A DNA stretch of 64,000 nt from Abditibacteriaceae bacterium (GCA_019239895.1 JAFAZH010000022.1:124001-188000); one strand, 5' to 3'. Positions 44,128-53,346 are shown, counted from the stretch's first letter. Notes: generated by a model not told the origin, from the sequence alone. Translations and numbers: made by a program.

Positions 44128-45339
44128 TCAAGGAATTGACCTTTTAAATTGGGCACCCCCATGCAGGTAAACACGCGGCACCCGGTGCGCGATGCCACAG
44201 AGAATTTCATAGGGAATTGTCTCGGCCCAGGCCGCCACATCTTGCACCGGCAAACCTGCGCCGAATAGCGTGACGTTATCTCCCACCTGTGGGTTCACCC
44301 CAAGATGGGTGCAATCCACTAAAATTTGATCCATTGTCACGCGTCCGACCACCGAACAACAGACATCGTTAATAAAAACCTTAGCGCGATTAGATAAGCG
44401 GCGGGGATAACCGTCCGCATAACCCACTGGTACGGTAGCAATGCGGGTTGGCTGCGTAGCCTGCCATGTTGCGCCATAAGAAACGGTGGCGCCAGCAGGC
44501 ACGGTTTTAATATGGGTGATGCGAGACTTAAAGGTCATTACCGGGCGCAACTCCACTGGAACTGGCATCATTTCTCTCAGGGGAGACACGCCATATAACG
44601 TCAGGCCAGGCCGCACCATGTCCCAGCGGGCTTGAGGATAGCGCAGCGCTGCCGCGCTGTTGGCACCATGAATAGTCATGCCGGAAAGATCGCCACACTC
44701 CCGCAATGCCACTTCAAAAGCCCGCGCCTGCGCTTCCGTCATGGCATCATCAGGCGCATCCGCACAGGCAAAATGGGTGTAAATGCCGCTAATGCGCAAA
44801 TGGGGCAATGCGCGTAACCAGTGATAAAACGCGGCAGCTTCCTGGTGCCACACGCCCAGGCGTCCCATGCCGGTATCAATTTTCAAATGGGCTTCGGCCA
44901 CGCGGTGTTCGGCAGCCCCCGCCTCATTCAAGGCCAAGGCCACTTCACGGGTAAAAACGGTCGGTAGCAGGCCATTGCGCACTGCCGTGCGCGCTTCACC
45001 GGGCAAAATAGCGGAGAGTAACAGAATTGGTACAGAGATGCCCGCCTCGCGCAATTGCAAACCTTCATCTACGGAAGCCACCCCTAACATGTCCACTGCG
45101 CGGGCGTCTCTGCCTGGACTAACGGGAGGAATTGATGAGGGCGCAAGCAGCGTATGGGCTATGGGAACGGCCCCATGCCCGTAGGCATTAGCTTTGACTA
45201 CAGCCAGGACTTGCGCCGGGCCAAGCGTAGTCTGGAGCGCGTGCAGGTTCGAGCGAAGTGCCTCAAGATCAATTTCGACCCAGGTGGGCCGCGAAAAGGA
45301 AGTGGATTCGAGTTCGTCTACCAGGAGCGAAGGTGACAT
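44128..45339 (-). CDS. alr: Alanine racemase with short insertion
   Basis: A 403-residue PLP enzyme interconverting L- and D-alanine for peptidoglycan. PLP lysine in AVVKANAYGHG, then HLKIDTGMGRLGV, FKSRITHIKTVPAGATVSYGATW and PRVYLH near the end. About 16 extra residues (APSSIPPVSPGRDARA) interrupt the region between the PLP-lysine segment and MLGVASVDEGLQLREAGI, where the family normally reads through. Otherwise complete. Confidence 0.95.
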   Translation of the reverse strand: MSPSLLVDELESTSFSRPTWVEIDLEALRSNLHALQTTLGPAQVLAVVKANAYGHGAVPIAHTLLAPSSIPPVSPGRDARAVDMLGVASVDEGLQLREAGISVPILLLSAILPGEARTAVRNGLLPTVFTREVALALNEAGAAEHRVAEAHLKIDTGMGRLGVWHQEAAAFYHWLRALPHLRISGIYTHFACADAPDDAMTEAQARAFEVALRECGDLSGMTIHGANSAAALRYPQARWDMVRPGLTLYGVSPLREMMPVPVELRPVMTFKSRITHIKTVPAGATVSYGATWQATQPTRIATVPVGYADGYPRRLSNRAKVFINDVCCSVVGRVTMDQILVDCTHLGVNPQVGDNVTLFGAGLPVQDVAAWAETIPYEILCGIAHRVPRVYLHGGAQFKRSIP

Positions 45340-45471
45340 CTGTGGGATGCGTCGGCTGTGATGATTATGTGCTAATTAGGTTCTTAGGGGCTATAAACGG
45401 GTGGCCTCTATTATGATGTCATTATAACAGCGATACTCTTCCTAAACAATGTAGAGATAATATGAATTGAT

Positions 45472-45524
45472 GACCTAACCCCCGTCCTCCTTCCCGGCAC
45501 AGGAAGGAGGACGGGGGTTAGGTC
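45472..45524. repeat. Perfect 23-bp hairpin, CCCCC-rich
   Basis: GACCTAACCCCCGTCCTCC TTCC faces GGAAGGAGGACGGGGG TTAGGTC with a 7-base loop CGGCACA. Perfect over 23 bp. It lies between alr and tatA, so it may terminate a transcript, but no clear U-tract follows. Confidence 0.8.
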
Positions 45525-45528
45525 TCGC

Positions 45529-45558
45529 TTGTCCTTTATAAGCGACCCGCACTATACT
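45529..45558 (+). promoter_or_regulatory. Candidate sigma70-type promoter for tatA
   Basis: TTGTCC (45529-45534), an 18-base spacer, TATACT (45553-45558). It sits just past the hairpin and about 115 bases before tatA. Only a motif match. Confidence 0.45.
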
Positions 45559-45674
45559 CGACTTGAAGTTAAAAGTGGATGCGGAAACCAGCAGGTCTCC
45601 GATTCGTGATAGGTGATTAGGTTGTACTTCCAAGCCATCAACGGGCGCTTGGCGGCAGTTTAAAGGAGTATTAA

Positions 45675-45836
45675 ATGTTAGGACTCGGCACTACAGAAAT
45701 AGTCGTATTACTGCTTCTTGTATTAATTTTATTTGGCGGCAAGAAAATCCCGGAAATGATGCAAGGATTGGGGCAGGGAATGCGCGAGTTCAAAAAGGCG
45801 ACGCGTGACGATGACGACCGCCCAACGCAGGTCTAA
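45675..45836 (+). CDS. tatA: Sec-independent translocase protein TatA
   Basis: A 53-residue protein too short for many gene callers. One span at the N-terminus ([20 protein letters not shown]), then the amphipathic helix ([18 protein letters not shown]) and an acidic tail. The [18 protein letters not shown] pattern is the TatA/E hallmark. A GGAG site precedes the ATG. tatC is not in the window. Confidence 0.93.
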   Translation: MLGLGTTEIVVLLLLVLILFGGKKIPEMMQGLGQGMREFKKATRDDDDRPTQV

Positions 45837-45872
45837 CCACAGCGAACTAATTTCATTATTTTTTACTGAGCG

Positions 45873-47048
45873 ATGAATTTCGTCGAATTAACGCGCGACG
45901 CTGCCGCTTTTTCCGAGTGGCGACGCCGCGTGTTTCCCTTTTTCGAGCATAAAATCTGCCTCACCCACGCCTCCGTCTCTCCCCTGCCCCGCCAGGTCAG
46001 CCAGGCCATTGTAAATTATGCCGAACTAATCGCCCGCGAAGGCCAATTCGAGCCAGCCCATGAAACCACTTACAAAGAGTGCAAAGAGCGGCTGGCGCGG
46101 CTAATTGGGTATGGGGCAGCACCCGATGAAGTCGCCTTTGCCAGTTCAACCTCCCATGCCCTGGGCATGGTGGCGACTGGCTTAGACTGGCAAACGGGCG
46201 ATAACTGCATCGTGGCCGATGGCGACTTCCCGGCCAATGTCATCACCTGGAAAAATTTAACCCACACACATGGCGTGGAAGTACGGATGATTCCCCATCG
46301 TCCGGCGATGAACATCACCTTAGATGATGTCGCCGCTTTAGTGGATGAGCGCACCCGTATTGCCAGCCTGGCTTCGGCTAACTTCCTGAGCGGCTACCCG
46401 GTTGATTTAGCAGCCATTGGAGCCTGGCTGCACGAGCGCGGCATTCTCTTCTGTGTGGATGCCATCCAAACGCTGGGAGCTATTCGCCTCAATGCCGAGC
46501 ACGTAGATTTTATCTGCGCCGATGCCCACAAATGGCTGCTTGGCCCCAATGGAATCGCGGTACTGTGGGCGCGTCGTGGTGTTTTAGAGAAAATGCGTCC
46601 CGCCATCTTCGGTTGGCTGGCTCCCCAAAACCGTGATGATTGGTTTGCTTACGATACGACCCCTATTGACTCAGCAGAACGCTTCGAGGCAGGCTCCCGC
46701 AATTATCTGGGCATCGTCGGCTTCCATGCTGCCTTAGAGTTGCTTCAAGACGTTGGTGCCGAAATTATAGAAGACCGTGTGACCCACCTGCGCAACTATG
46801 CCGCGCAAAAGCTCCGTAAACAGGGCTGTCGTTTGCTCTGGAACACCGACCCGGCTCTGCACGCTGGCATTGTGACATTCTATCCTCCTTCTGGCGATGC
46901 CACAGTCCTATATAATAAGCTGGATGAACATTTTGCCCTCGCCCTGCGCACGGATAAAAACGGCACTCCCTGTATCCGCGTCTCACCTCATTTTATGAAT
47001 ACAGAAGAGGACATTGATAAGTTGGCCAGTGCAATTTCTCATGCATAA
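45873..47048 (+). CDS. Class V aminotransferase-fold PLP enzyme, cysteine-desulfurase-like
   Basis: A 391-residue protein. The PLP lysine is in ICADAHKWLLGPNGIAVLW, with the PLP-binding aspartate in CVDAIQTLGA. The N-terminal part (FFEHKICLTHASVSPLPRQV) and C-terminal domain are complete. A cysteine-desulfurase or kynureninase-like activity cannot be assigned. Translated 36 bases after tatA, so likely co-transcribed, and followed by a PhyH gene. Confidence 0.9.
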   Translation: MNFVELTRDAAAFSEWRRRVFPFFEHKICLTHASVSPLPRQVSQAIVNYAELIAREGQFEPAHETTYKECKERLARLIGYGAAPDEVAFASSTSHALGMVATGLDWQTGDNCIVADGDFPANVITWKNLTHTHGVEVRMIPHRPAMNITLDDVAALVDERTRIASLASANFLSGYPVDLAAIGAWLHERGILFCVDAIQTLGAIRLNAEHVDFICADAHKWLLGPNGIAVLWARRGVLEKMRPAIFGWLAPQNRDDWFAYDTTPIDSAERFEAGSRNYLGIVGFHAALELLQDVGAEIIEDRVTHLRNYAAQKLRKQGCRLLWNTDPALHAGIVTFYPPSGDATVLYNKLDEHFALALRTDKNGTPCIRVSPHFMNTEEDIDKLASAISHA

Positions 47049-47058
47049 GATGTTCAAA

Positions 47059-47163
47059 TGGGACGCAAAGCTTCACTACACTAATTTCATGCGCTATTTT
47101 GACGCTATATCAAAAGTAGCGTTAATTTACGCTGCATCATGGCATAGCGGCTGTACGACCCAT
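47059..47163. repeat. GGGACGC-family element, copy 3
   Basis: Begins TGGGACGCAAAGCTTCACTA and CTAATTTCATGCGCTATTTT, matching copies 1 and 2 on the left. The right side (AGCGGCTGTACGACCCAT) is diverged. Confidence 0.6.
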
Positions 47164-47206
47164 TCATAAACTCAAGCTATGACTCTTAAACGACAGGTGT
47201 TAAGGT

Positions 47207-48022
47207 ATGGAACTTACCCAACAGCAGAAACATTGCTTCGAGACGTTCGGCTATCTGACTTTTCCCGGTTTGCTGGCGGAGGAGATTGGGTGGATTTTAG
47301 ACGAGTTTGAAGCGGTCTTCCAGGATCGTAAGGTACAACACGACGGCACGCAACGCTCCTGTGTGGTGCCTTTCATTGACCAGCGCGAGCGACTTTGCAC
47401 CTTGCTCGACCATCCCAAGCTCAAAGCCATCGCAGCAGGTATCTTAGGGGATGATTTCAACTACCTCGGCGGAGATGGCAACTATTATACTGGCGATACT
47501 AACTGGCATAGCGATGGCTGGCATACCGTGGGCAAGTTCCTTAAGGTTGCGCTTTACCTCGACCCGGTAAAACGTGACACTGGCTGCTTGCGCGTTATTC
47601 CTGGCACCCATCGCACAGAAATCGTAGATAAATGGGACGCTCGCCGCGCGGCGAATGCGCAGCAACTATGGGGCATTGCAGGACGCGAGGTGCCTGCGGT
47701 AGCTTTAGAATCGCAACCGGGCGATGTGGTAGCTTTCAACCACAACCTGATGCACGCTTCCTTTGGGGGCAGTACGCGGCGGCGCATGTTTACGCTCAAT
47801 CTTTGTCGTCACTGCGAAACAGCCGACGAAATCCAAGATTTGGAAGACTACATCAATAGCCACGCCCGCTTCTGGTTAGACCATCTACACTCAGACGTTA
47901 TGCGTAACACGGCTTCCCCGGAGCGGATGCAACACTTAGAGCAAGTCATGGCGCATGAAAGCCAGTTAGCTGAACTTTCCGCCAAGGCACGGGGCGAGAT
48001 GACAGAGGCAGCACGGGGTTAA
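47207..48022 (+). CDS. Phytanoyl-CoA dioxygenase (PhyH) family protein
   Basis: A 271-residue Fe(II)/2-oxoglutarate-dependent oxygenase. The iron triad is the HSD of NWHSDGWH (first His and Asp) and the distal His of NLMHASFGGSTRRRMF, with the arginine that holds 2-oxoglutarate in the same segment. Related PhyH proteins hydroxylate small molecules; the substrate is unknown. It follows the PLP enzyme gene. Confidence 0.92.
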   Translation: MELTQQQKHCFETFGYLTFPGLLAEEIGWILDEFEAVFQDRKVQHDGTQRSCVVPFIDQRERLCTLLDHPKLKAIAAGILGDDFNYLGGDGNYYTGDTNWHSDGWHTVGKFLKVALYLDPVKRDTGCLRVIPGTHRTEIVDKWDARRAANAQQLWGIAGREVPAVALESQPGDVVAFNHNLMHASFGGSTRRRMFTLNLCRHCETADEIQDLEDYINSHARFWLDHLHSDVMRNTASPERMQHLEQVMAHESQLAELSAKARGEMTEAARG

Positions 48023-48172
48023 GCACCGGGCATTGAAATACCCGGCGGGGAGGCGGTCAAGCCGCCAACCGTCCTACCGGACGGCCCGCAAATCACTACT
48101 TTATTCATGTGGCGTCCGCGAGGACGCTTGGCTTTAGCCTTCCCGCCGGGTATTTCAATGCCCGGTGCTTAA
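48019..48172. terminator. CCGGGCATTGAAATACCCGG palindrome between convergent genes
   Basis: TTAAGCACCGGGCATTGAAA and on through TACCCGGCGGG is matched perfectly by its inverse ending at 48172, a 31-bp arm. It sits between the phyH stop and the dnaG stop and reaches into both. Probable bidirectional terminator made of a repeat. Same unit as at 43957. Confidence 0.7.
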
Positions 48173-50089
48173 ATCATTCTGCGGGTTCGACATTCGTTTC
48201 GTGCTAACCAGGGCGCTCTTGAGATTATTCAAATAAGTCGCTCGTTCTTCTTCACTGATCTCTTCACCACGCTCTAATTTCAGCCGAATCATATCCAGCA
48301 TTTCCCGTTCGCGTTGCCGGTTCCAGTGATTGCGCACGCGTTGAATACAGTCCTGCACGACTAAATCGTCAATGGGCGTCTGGGCCTCGTCCGATAATAC
48401 CAACTCACTGACAAGAGCACCGGCTTCGGGAGATAACCGCTCAACAAGTTCTGCCGGATTGATCGGCTCGTTGTCGGAGAACTGGCGCAAGGCAATAGCC
48501 ACTTCCCCATGCAATTCTTGCGTCCATTGTTCTGGTGGTAGGTCGTTAAGAATGCGTGCCCGCCACGAGGGACTACCCAGCAGCGAACACAAGAGCAGTC
48601 GTTCCGCTTTGGCAACGCCACTGGCACCCGCCGCCATTGTTTCGGAAATGGTCTGGCTCGTTTGCACTTTCTCGGCCTCAGCCGCTTGTTGACGTTGTTG
48701 CCAGATATTTTTGGGTGGCGCAGACGGTGCATGGCGTTTACCAACACCCTCCACTTCACGGCGAATAGCGGTTTGGGCAAGGCTGATACGCGTCGGGTCA
48801 TTGGAGCCTTCGGCCAGCCCCCAGCGATCTGCTAACCAATCAATGTAGCCGTTGCGTTCGGATTCACTGGCCACACCCGCAATGATTTCGGCGGCGGCGC
48901 GCACGGCTTCTGTGCGCTGCACGAGATTGCTCAGGTCAAACGGCGCAATAGCCATTTCCAGACGATATTGGGCTAAGGGACGCGCTTCGCGCAGAGCATT
49001 TTCAAAGCCTACATCGCCATGCTTGCGAATGTATGTATCGGGGTCATCGCCCCCAGATAAGGTGACAACTTGCACTTCCAGTTCATTGGCCGCAAACATC
49101 GGCCCGGCGCGCAAGGCAGCTTGCATTCCAGCAGAGTCACCATCGTAGCAAAGATAGACGACTTTAGGCGAGAGACGGCGCAAAGCTAACGCGTGCTGCA
49201 CGGTCAATGCAGTGCCCAACGTGGCGACAGCATTGGCGAAGCCCGCTTCATGGAGGGCGATAGTATCCATGTAGCCTTCGGTGACAATTACCGATTCACG
49301 GCGTCCCACTTCGGAGCGGGCAATGTGCCAGCCATAAAGCACCTGGCTCTTCTTAAAGAGAGTGCCTTCAGGCGAGTTAATGTATTTCGCTTCGGGCGTG
49401 CCAGTATTGCCACCTTCCAAGGCACGCCCGCCAAAGGCGATAACACGTCCCTGCTGATCCCAGATAGGAAACATCAGGCGGTGACGATAGCGGTCATAAA
49501 CACGGGAGCGGCCATCGTCGTTGCGCTCGATGAGCATTCCCGCAGCTACCGTATCCTCCACCTTGAAGCCGTATTTATTGACCAGATGGTGATGCAGGGA
49601 TTCCCATGAGTCGGGAGCGTAACCAATGCCAAAGCGATCTAGAGTGCCCTGTGACAGCCCACGACTCCGCGCATAGTCACGAGCGGCTAATCCCCCGTTG
49701 CCCGCCAACTGCTCTCGGAAGAAAGCCACCGCTGCCGCCATCACTTTTAAGAGGCGGTCGCGTTCAGAATAAGCGGCTTGTTGGGCAGGCGTTAGTTCTT
49801 TATTAGGGCGCAGCACTACCCCATAGCGGTCAGCCAGTTGCTTTTTCGCTTCGGGAAAGGGAATGTTCTCGACCTGCATCAAGAACTTAAAGACATCGCC
49901 AGAAGCTTTGCAGCCAAAGCAGTGATAATAGCCCTTGTCCCGCGAAACATTGAAAGAAGGTGTTTTCTCGTCGTGGAAGGGGCAACACGCCTTCCAGCGA
50001 TTCGGCCCCGCCGGGCGCAGAGCGACATACTGACTCACAATATCAACGATGTCGGCTTTTTCGCGTATTTCTTCGGTGGATTGATCCAT
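48155..50089 (-). CDS. dnaG: DNA primase
   Basis: About 644 residues from MDQSTEEIREKADIVDIVSQYV, the family's usual beginning; an upstream ATG at 50128 adds 13 residues. Zinc ribbon CCPFHDEKTPSFN...YYHCFGC, catalytic Toprim fold VIVTEGYMDTIAL and VVYLCYDGDSAGMQAALR, then the helicase-binding C-terminal region. The last residues (STGH) are encoded by the repeat at 48019-48172. Confidence 0.96.
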   Translation of the reverse strand: MDQSTEEIREKADIVDIVSQYVALRPAGPNRWKACCPFHDEKTPSFNVSRDKGYYHCFGCKASGDVFKFLMQVENIPFPEAKKQLADRYGVVLRPNKELTPAQQAAYSERDRLLKVMAAAVAFFREQLAGNGGLAARDYARSRGLSQGTLDRFGIGYAPDSWESLHHHLVNKYGFKVEDTVAAGMLIERNDDGRSRVYDRYRHRLMFPIWDQQGRVIAFGGRALEGGNTGTPEAKYINSPEGTLFKKSQVLYGWHIARSEVGRRESVIVTEGYMDTIALHEAGFANAVATLGTALTVQHALALRRLSPKVVYLCYDGDSAGMQAALRAGPMFAANELEVQVVTLSGGDDPDTYIRKHGDVGFENALREARPLAQYRLEMAIAPFDLSNLVQRTEAVRAAAEIIAGVASESERNGYIDWLADRWGLAEGSNDPTRISLAQTAIRREVEGVGKRHAPSAPPKNIWQQRQQAAEAEKVQTSQTISETMAAGASGVAKAERLLLCSLLGSPSWRARILNDLPPEQWTQELHGEVAIALRQFSDNEPINPAELVERLSPEAGALVSELVLSDEAQTPIDDLVVQDCIQRVRNHWNRQREREMLDMIRLKLERGEEISEEERATYLNNLKSALVSTKRMSNPQNDLSTGH

Positions 50090-50308
50090 AAGACTGTGGA
50101 GCAGATTAAGTGCTACTTGTACATCCAATTATAACGCTAAAATCAGCCGCCCCGAAAGTGGAGCGAAACTGGAAAGGGTGGCTGTAGTGCTGGGAGGAGC
50201 AGTTAAAGTTGGGAAGATCCGTTAAATCGGTTAAAGGCTTAGCCATGTGGTCAAGCTTGTTACCATCTTATTGACGGTTTGAGCATAATGGCCTGGGGGT
50301 GTGCCGTC

Positions 50309-51136
50309 TTATGGATAAATCGGCGTGCCGCCTTGCCGGATACCTTGTGAAACTTCGTCGAGGCTCAAATGCTGCACCCACAGCGGCGTATTCACTGGCC
50401 ATTTTCCGAACCACGCTTGCACCAGTTTGCTTTGCAACGTCTCAAACTGCTCCGGCGCGCACTCCACGCCGATGGCATAACGTAATTCTTGCACGTCCTC
50501 CAGGAGCAGGTTGAACCAGAAGGCCGCCGTAGCGCCGTTTTGCGCCAGGACAACGTGCCATGCTTGCAGTTCTTCTTGAGAGGGCAGGCCCGACAGTGGG
50601 CGCGCGACGACCATTTGCTGCGAACGAATCTCCGAATCGGCCACGCTGGAAGGCACATAGTCGTGCGCCAGCACGCGAAAAACGTGCGGTGGCATCGCGT
50701 AGTGCTCGTTTGAGTGCGGGTTGATGGCTAACAGCGCGAGTTCGCCCCGCATCGCCATAGCGCACAGCATGGCACCGCTCACGGGAACAACCGCCACCTG
50801 TGCTGGCAGGTTGGCCATATCAGCACAGAAGGCACGGAGGTGTGCTTCATCCGTGAAGACGCACATGGTGGAATCGTCGTTGAATGTTATGTAACGCAGA
50901 CGCCCATCGTGGGGCGGCTCGTGCAGCGGCAACAGCAGGGGGGAAGTCAAGATCGCACGGTGCATTGGGCGCATATCGCCCATCAGCGTGTCCAACTTCA
51001 TGTCGTGGATAAGCGCGACAAGTTCGGCGTTCTCCGCTGGAGCAGCCGTAGGTTGCCCTAGCGGAGACTGCTCCGGCGCAGCCTGCTCTAGCGCAGGCTG
51101 CTCCTCTGATTCATTGCGATCAAACGACCAGCCCAT
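50309..51136 (-). CDS. SseB-like protein with repeat-encoded N-terminus
   Basis: About 275 residues from MGWSFDRN, which has GAGAGGAG upstream; an ATG five codons earlier also exists. Residues about 10-35 are the pentapeptide pattern EQPAL-EQAAP-EQSPL-GQPTA encoded by a 15-base DNA repeat. Then an SseB-type domain (LRYITFNDDSTMCVFTDEAHLRAF, VVPVSGAMLCAMAMRGELALLAINPHSNEHYAMPPH) and a second domain. The role is unknown. Confidence 0.75.
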   Translation of the reverse strand: MGWSFDRNESEEQPALEQAAPEQSPLGQPTAAPAENAELVALIHDMKLDTLMGDMRPMHRAILTSPLLLPLHEPPHDGRLRYITFNDDSTMCVFTDEAHLRAFCADMANLPAQVAVVPVSGAMLCAMAMRGELALLAINPHSNEHYAMPPHVFRVLAHDYVPSSVADSEIRSQQMVVARPLSGLPSQEELQAWHVVLAQNGATAAFWFNLLLEDVQELRYAIGVECAPEQFETLQSKLVQAWFGKWPVNTPLWVQHLSLDEVSQGIRQGGTPIYP

Positions 51137-51295
51137 AACAACTCCTCTCAACTTGGCTTAGACACGAAGCCTTCATCTACACAGTTGCCCCGCAAACACA
51201 GATGCAACAGATATGGGTTAACTATCTTTGAGCTTCATTTTACATCAGTGGATTGGCCCGGGCACCCGTTTAAGTTGGTACAGCAGCCTAACAAA

Positions 51296-51326
51296 ATGGC
51301 CCGCTTCTTATAACGAAGCGGGCCAT
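51296..51326 (-). terminator. Terminator after the OstA-like gene
   Basis: ATGGCCCGCTTC, a 7-base loop, GAAGCGGGCCAT: perfect over 12 bp. On the minus strand it is followed by TTTTG. It lies 34 bases past the gene's stop. Confidence 0.75.
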
Positions 51327-51359
51327 CTCGTTGCCTTTACACCTGGAAATCAAACTGTT

Positions 51360-52457
51360 TCAGCCACGCGCCGCCGTTTTAGTTCCAGTTGCTCCGGTTC
51401 CGCTTGAATTTGAAGATTTATCGTCATTGACGGGCGACGAAGTGGGTGGCTTGCCCTCTTTGTTGTCTGCTGGTTTGTCATCTTTAGGAGCATCCGGCGT
51501 GTCAGGGGCCGCTTTTTCAGAGTTGCCCCCGGGGCCAGTTGCGGGCGACGCGCCTCCCCCACCTGGGGCAGCGGGCACCGGTTCGATGGGGCGATCTAAA
51601 GCTTGACGAGTGGCGTCATCAATGTTTAAGTCCGGTGCTTTTGGAAAAGACGTTTTAGGAGTGCGCGGCTTATTATTTTGCTTACTATTGCGAGGGATGA
51701 TAATGCCTGCGTTTGCAGGCACTTGAATCCGGTTGTCATCAATCCAGATGGTCATTTCAGGACACTGGAAAGCCTGGTCGTCTTTGTTGTTAAATTGCAC
51801 GTTGCCAATTAGATGCGCAATGTTATTCTCTTCGTCAAAGACAATACGATCACAAGTGCCGGAGTTACCTTCTTGCGTCATGTGGATGTGACCAGTCACA
51901 ACCGCTTCCTTGTTTTCATAGTTATAGTCAATGCGGTCACAAGTCATGGTTGATTGTTTGCCAGCGAGTCGTTTGGGTAATTTGCGCTTGTGTTGGTTCT
52001 TGTTCGGCGCGCTGCCCCGGATACCGTCATCGGTGCCATGCGAGTTGATAATCACATTGCCAGTAATGGTAATGACCTTATTCGTAAAATCGGCATGGAT
52101 AAGGTTGCCAGTCATGGTGGAGTCACGGCTTTCGACGCGCAGCTTTTCCCGCGCCAAGGCTTGATCGGTGGTCTGGTTGTACGTCAAGTCATCGCAATAA
52201 AGAATAAAATCTTCGCCTTGCTGGGTAATTGTGACATCTTTGACCGCATGACCAATTTTGTTGGCGTCGTCCCAGGTGACGCCATGCGGGCTATAGATAT
52301 GTACCTTACCGTCCTCTGCATTGTCGGCAGGAACCGGAACTGGTTTAGGTGCCGCAGCTTTAGGCGCTGCGCCTTTACCCACCACAGCCGGTTGCTGCGC
52401 AATGACCGCGCTGCTCAACACCAATGCGCTGCCTAAAACCGCATAAAGTTTTCGCAT
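51360..52457 (-). CDS. OstA/LptA-like outer-membrane assembly protein
   Basis: A 365-residue exported protein. Signal peptide (LYAVLGSALVLSSAVIAQ), a Lys/Ala/Pro-rich segment, then OstA-type beta repeats with DDANKIGHAVKDVTITQQGEDFILYCDDLTYNQTTDQALAREK, STMTGNLIHADFTNKVITITGNVIIN and CDRIDYNYENKEAVVTGHIHMTQE. The C-terminal 100 residues are Pro/Asp/Lys-rich and disordered. It lies directly downstream of the LptC-like gene, so the pair probably moves lipid to the outer membrane. Confidence 0.82.
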   Translation of the reverse strand: MRKLYAVLGSALVLSSAVIAQQPAVVGKGAAPKAAAPKPVPVPADNAEDGKVHIYSPHGVTWDDANKIGHAVKDVTITQQGEDFILYCDDLTYNQTTDQALAREKLRVESRDSTMTGNLIHADFTNKVITITGNVIINSHGTDDGIRGSAPNKNQHKRKLPKRLAGKQSTMTCDRIDYNYENKEAVVTGHIHMTQEGNSGTCDRIVFDEENNIAHLIGNVQFNNKDDQAFQCPEMTIWIDDNRIQVPANAGIIIPRNSKQNNKPRTPKTSFPKAPDLNIDDATRQALDRPIEPVPAAPGGGGASPATGPGGNSEKAAPDTPDAPKDDKPADNKEGKPPTSSPVNDDKSSNSSGTGATGTKTAARG

Positions 52458-52541
52458 TATAACACCACCATTTTTAATTAACCATCACAAGCTCATAAAG
52501 TCTGCTTACGCCACAGTCTAACACTTCAACCCAGCAGAGAA

Positions 52542-53258
52542 TTATCTTGGCGGCAGCGTAATATCAATCTGGACGCCCTGTTGAAATGCCACCTGCCGCG
52601 TTTTGGCATCGGCCACTGCGTTCGAGCCACGCATAGTGGCTCGCGCCGATTGAATCTCAACCTGTTTGGGGCAATGCAACTGGCTTTTTTTCATGTCATA
52701 AAAGAGCGTTGGCGTATCGAAGGTAAAACCGCGCAAGGTGGCATGAACTTTAATCGGGCAATCTAGCCGCTCAGCCTGGTGCTGCCAACTTGCCTGCTCG
52801 GTGCGCACACTAAAACCGTCTGGGCCAGTGGCGCTGACAGTGCCAATGGCTGCTAAATCCTGCGTTATTTGATTGAGACGAACCTGTCGCGCAGAAAGTT
52901 TCAAGTAGGGGCGTCCCGCACGAAAAAGGATGGCATGGTTCACGTCAGTGGCCGTATAGAATTGGCGGTCGGGCGAGAGCGAGATGCTCTTGGCCGAAAA
53001 CTCCCATGTCTTCTGCCCCTTTTCATCACGCATGATGATGTTTTGCGCACCTTCGCCCACTAAGGATGGATCATTGGTGAGGGAGGCCGTCATAGCATCG
53101 CTGTCCTGGGTGAGCCAGCGCACCCAGCGGGGCCAGCAGATAATTGCCAGAGCAACAAAGCCTGCCGCCCCCAAAAAATACGGCGACACTCGTCCCTGAT
53201 GGCGGCGTTTAAAGCCGAACTGGGGGCGCGTGTCGCCGTATTTTTGGATGCTTGCCAT
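52542..53258 (-). CDS. lptC: LptC-like membrane-anchored protein
   Basis: About 238 residues from MASIQKYGDTRPQFGFKRRHQG; a start eight codons earlier reads into the upstream repeat. An N-terminal span (YFLGAAGFVALAIICWPRWV) and an LptC-type beta domain (IIMRDEKGQKTWEFSAKSISLSPDRQFYTATDVNHAILFRAGRPYLKLSARQVRLNQ). Lipid-export role by family and neighbour. Confidence 0.8.
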   Translation of the reverse strand: MASIQKYGDTRPQFGFKRRHQGRVSPYFLGAAGFVALAIICWPRWVRWLTQDSDAMTASLTNDPSLVGEGAQNIIMRDEKGQKTWEFSAKSISLSPDRQFYTATDVNHAILFRAGRPYLKLSARQVRLNQITQDLAAIGTVSATGPDGFSVRTEQASWQHQAERLDCPIKVHATLRGFTFDTPTLFYDMKKSQLHCPKQVEIQSARATMRGSNAVADAKTRQVAFQQGVQIDITLPPR

Positions 53259-53274
53259 CAGGCTCAATCTCAAC

Positions 53275-53346
53275 AAAACCACAGCGCGTCGCTGTCAGCA
53301 CTGCTTCTTTAAGAAGTTTAGCTTAACAGCGACGCGCTGTGGTTTT
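53275..53346. terminator. 21-bp inverted repeat between lptC and the lipoprotein gene
   Basis: AAAACCACAGCGCGTCGCTGT (53275-53295) pairs perfectly with the segment 53326-53346, loop 30 bases, and TTTT tracts border each arm. It can act as a terminator in either direction. Confidence 0.65.
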
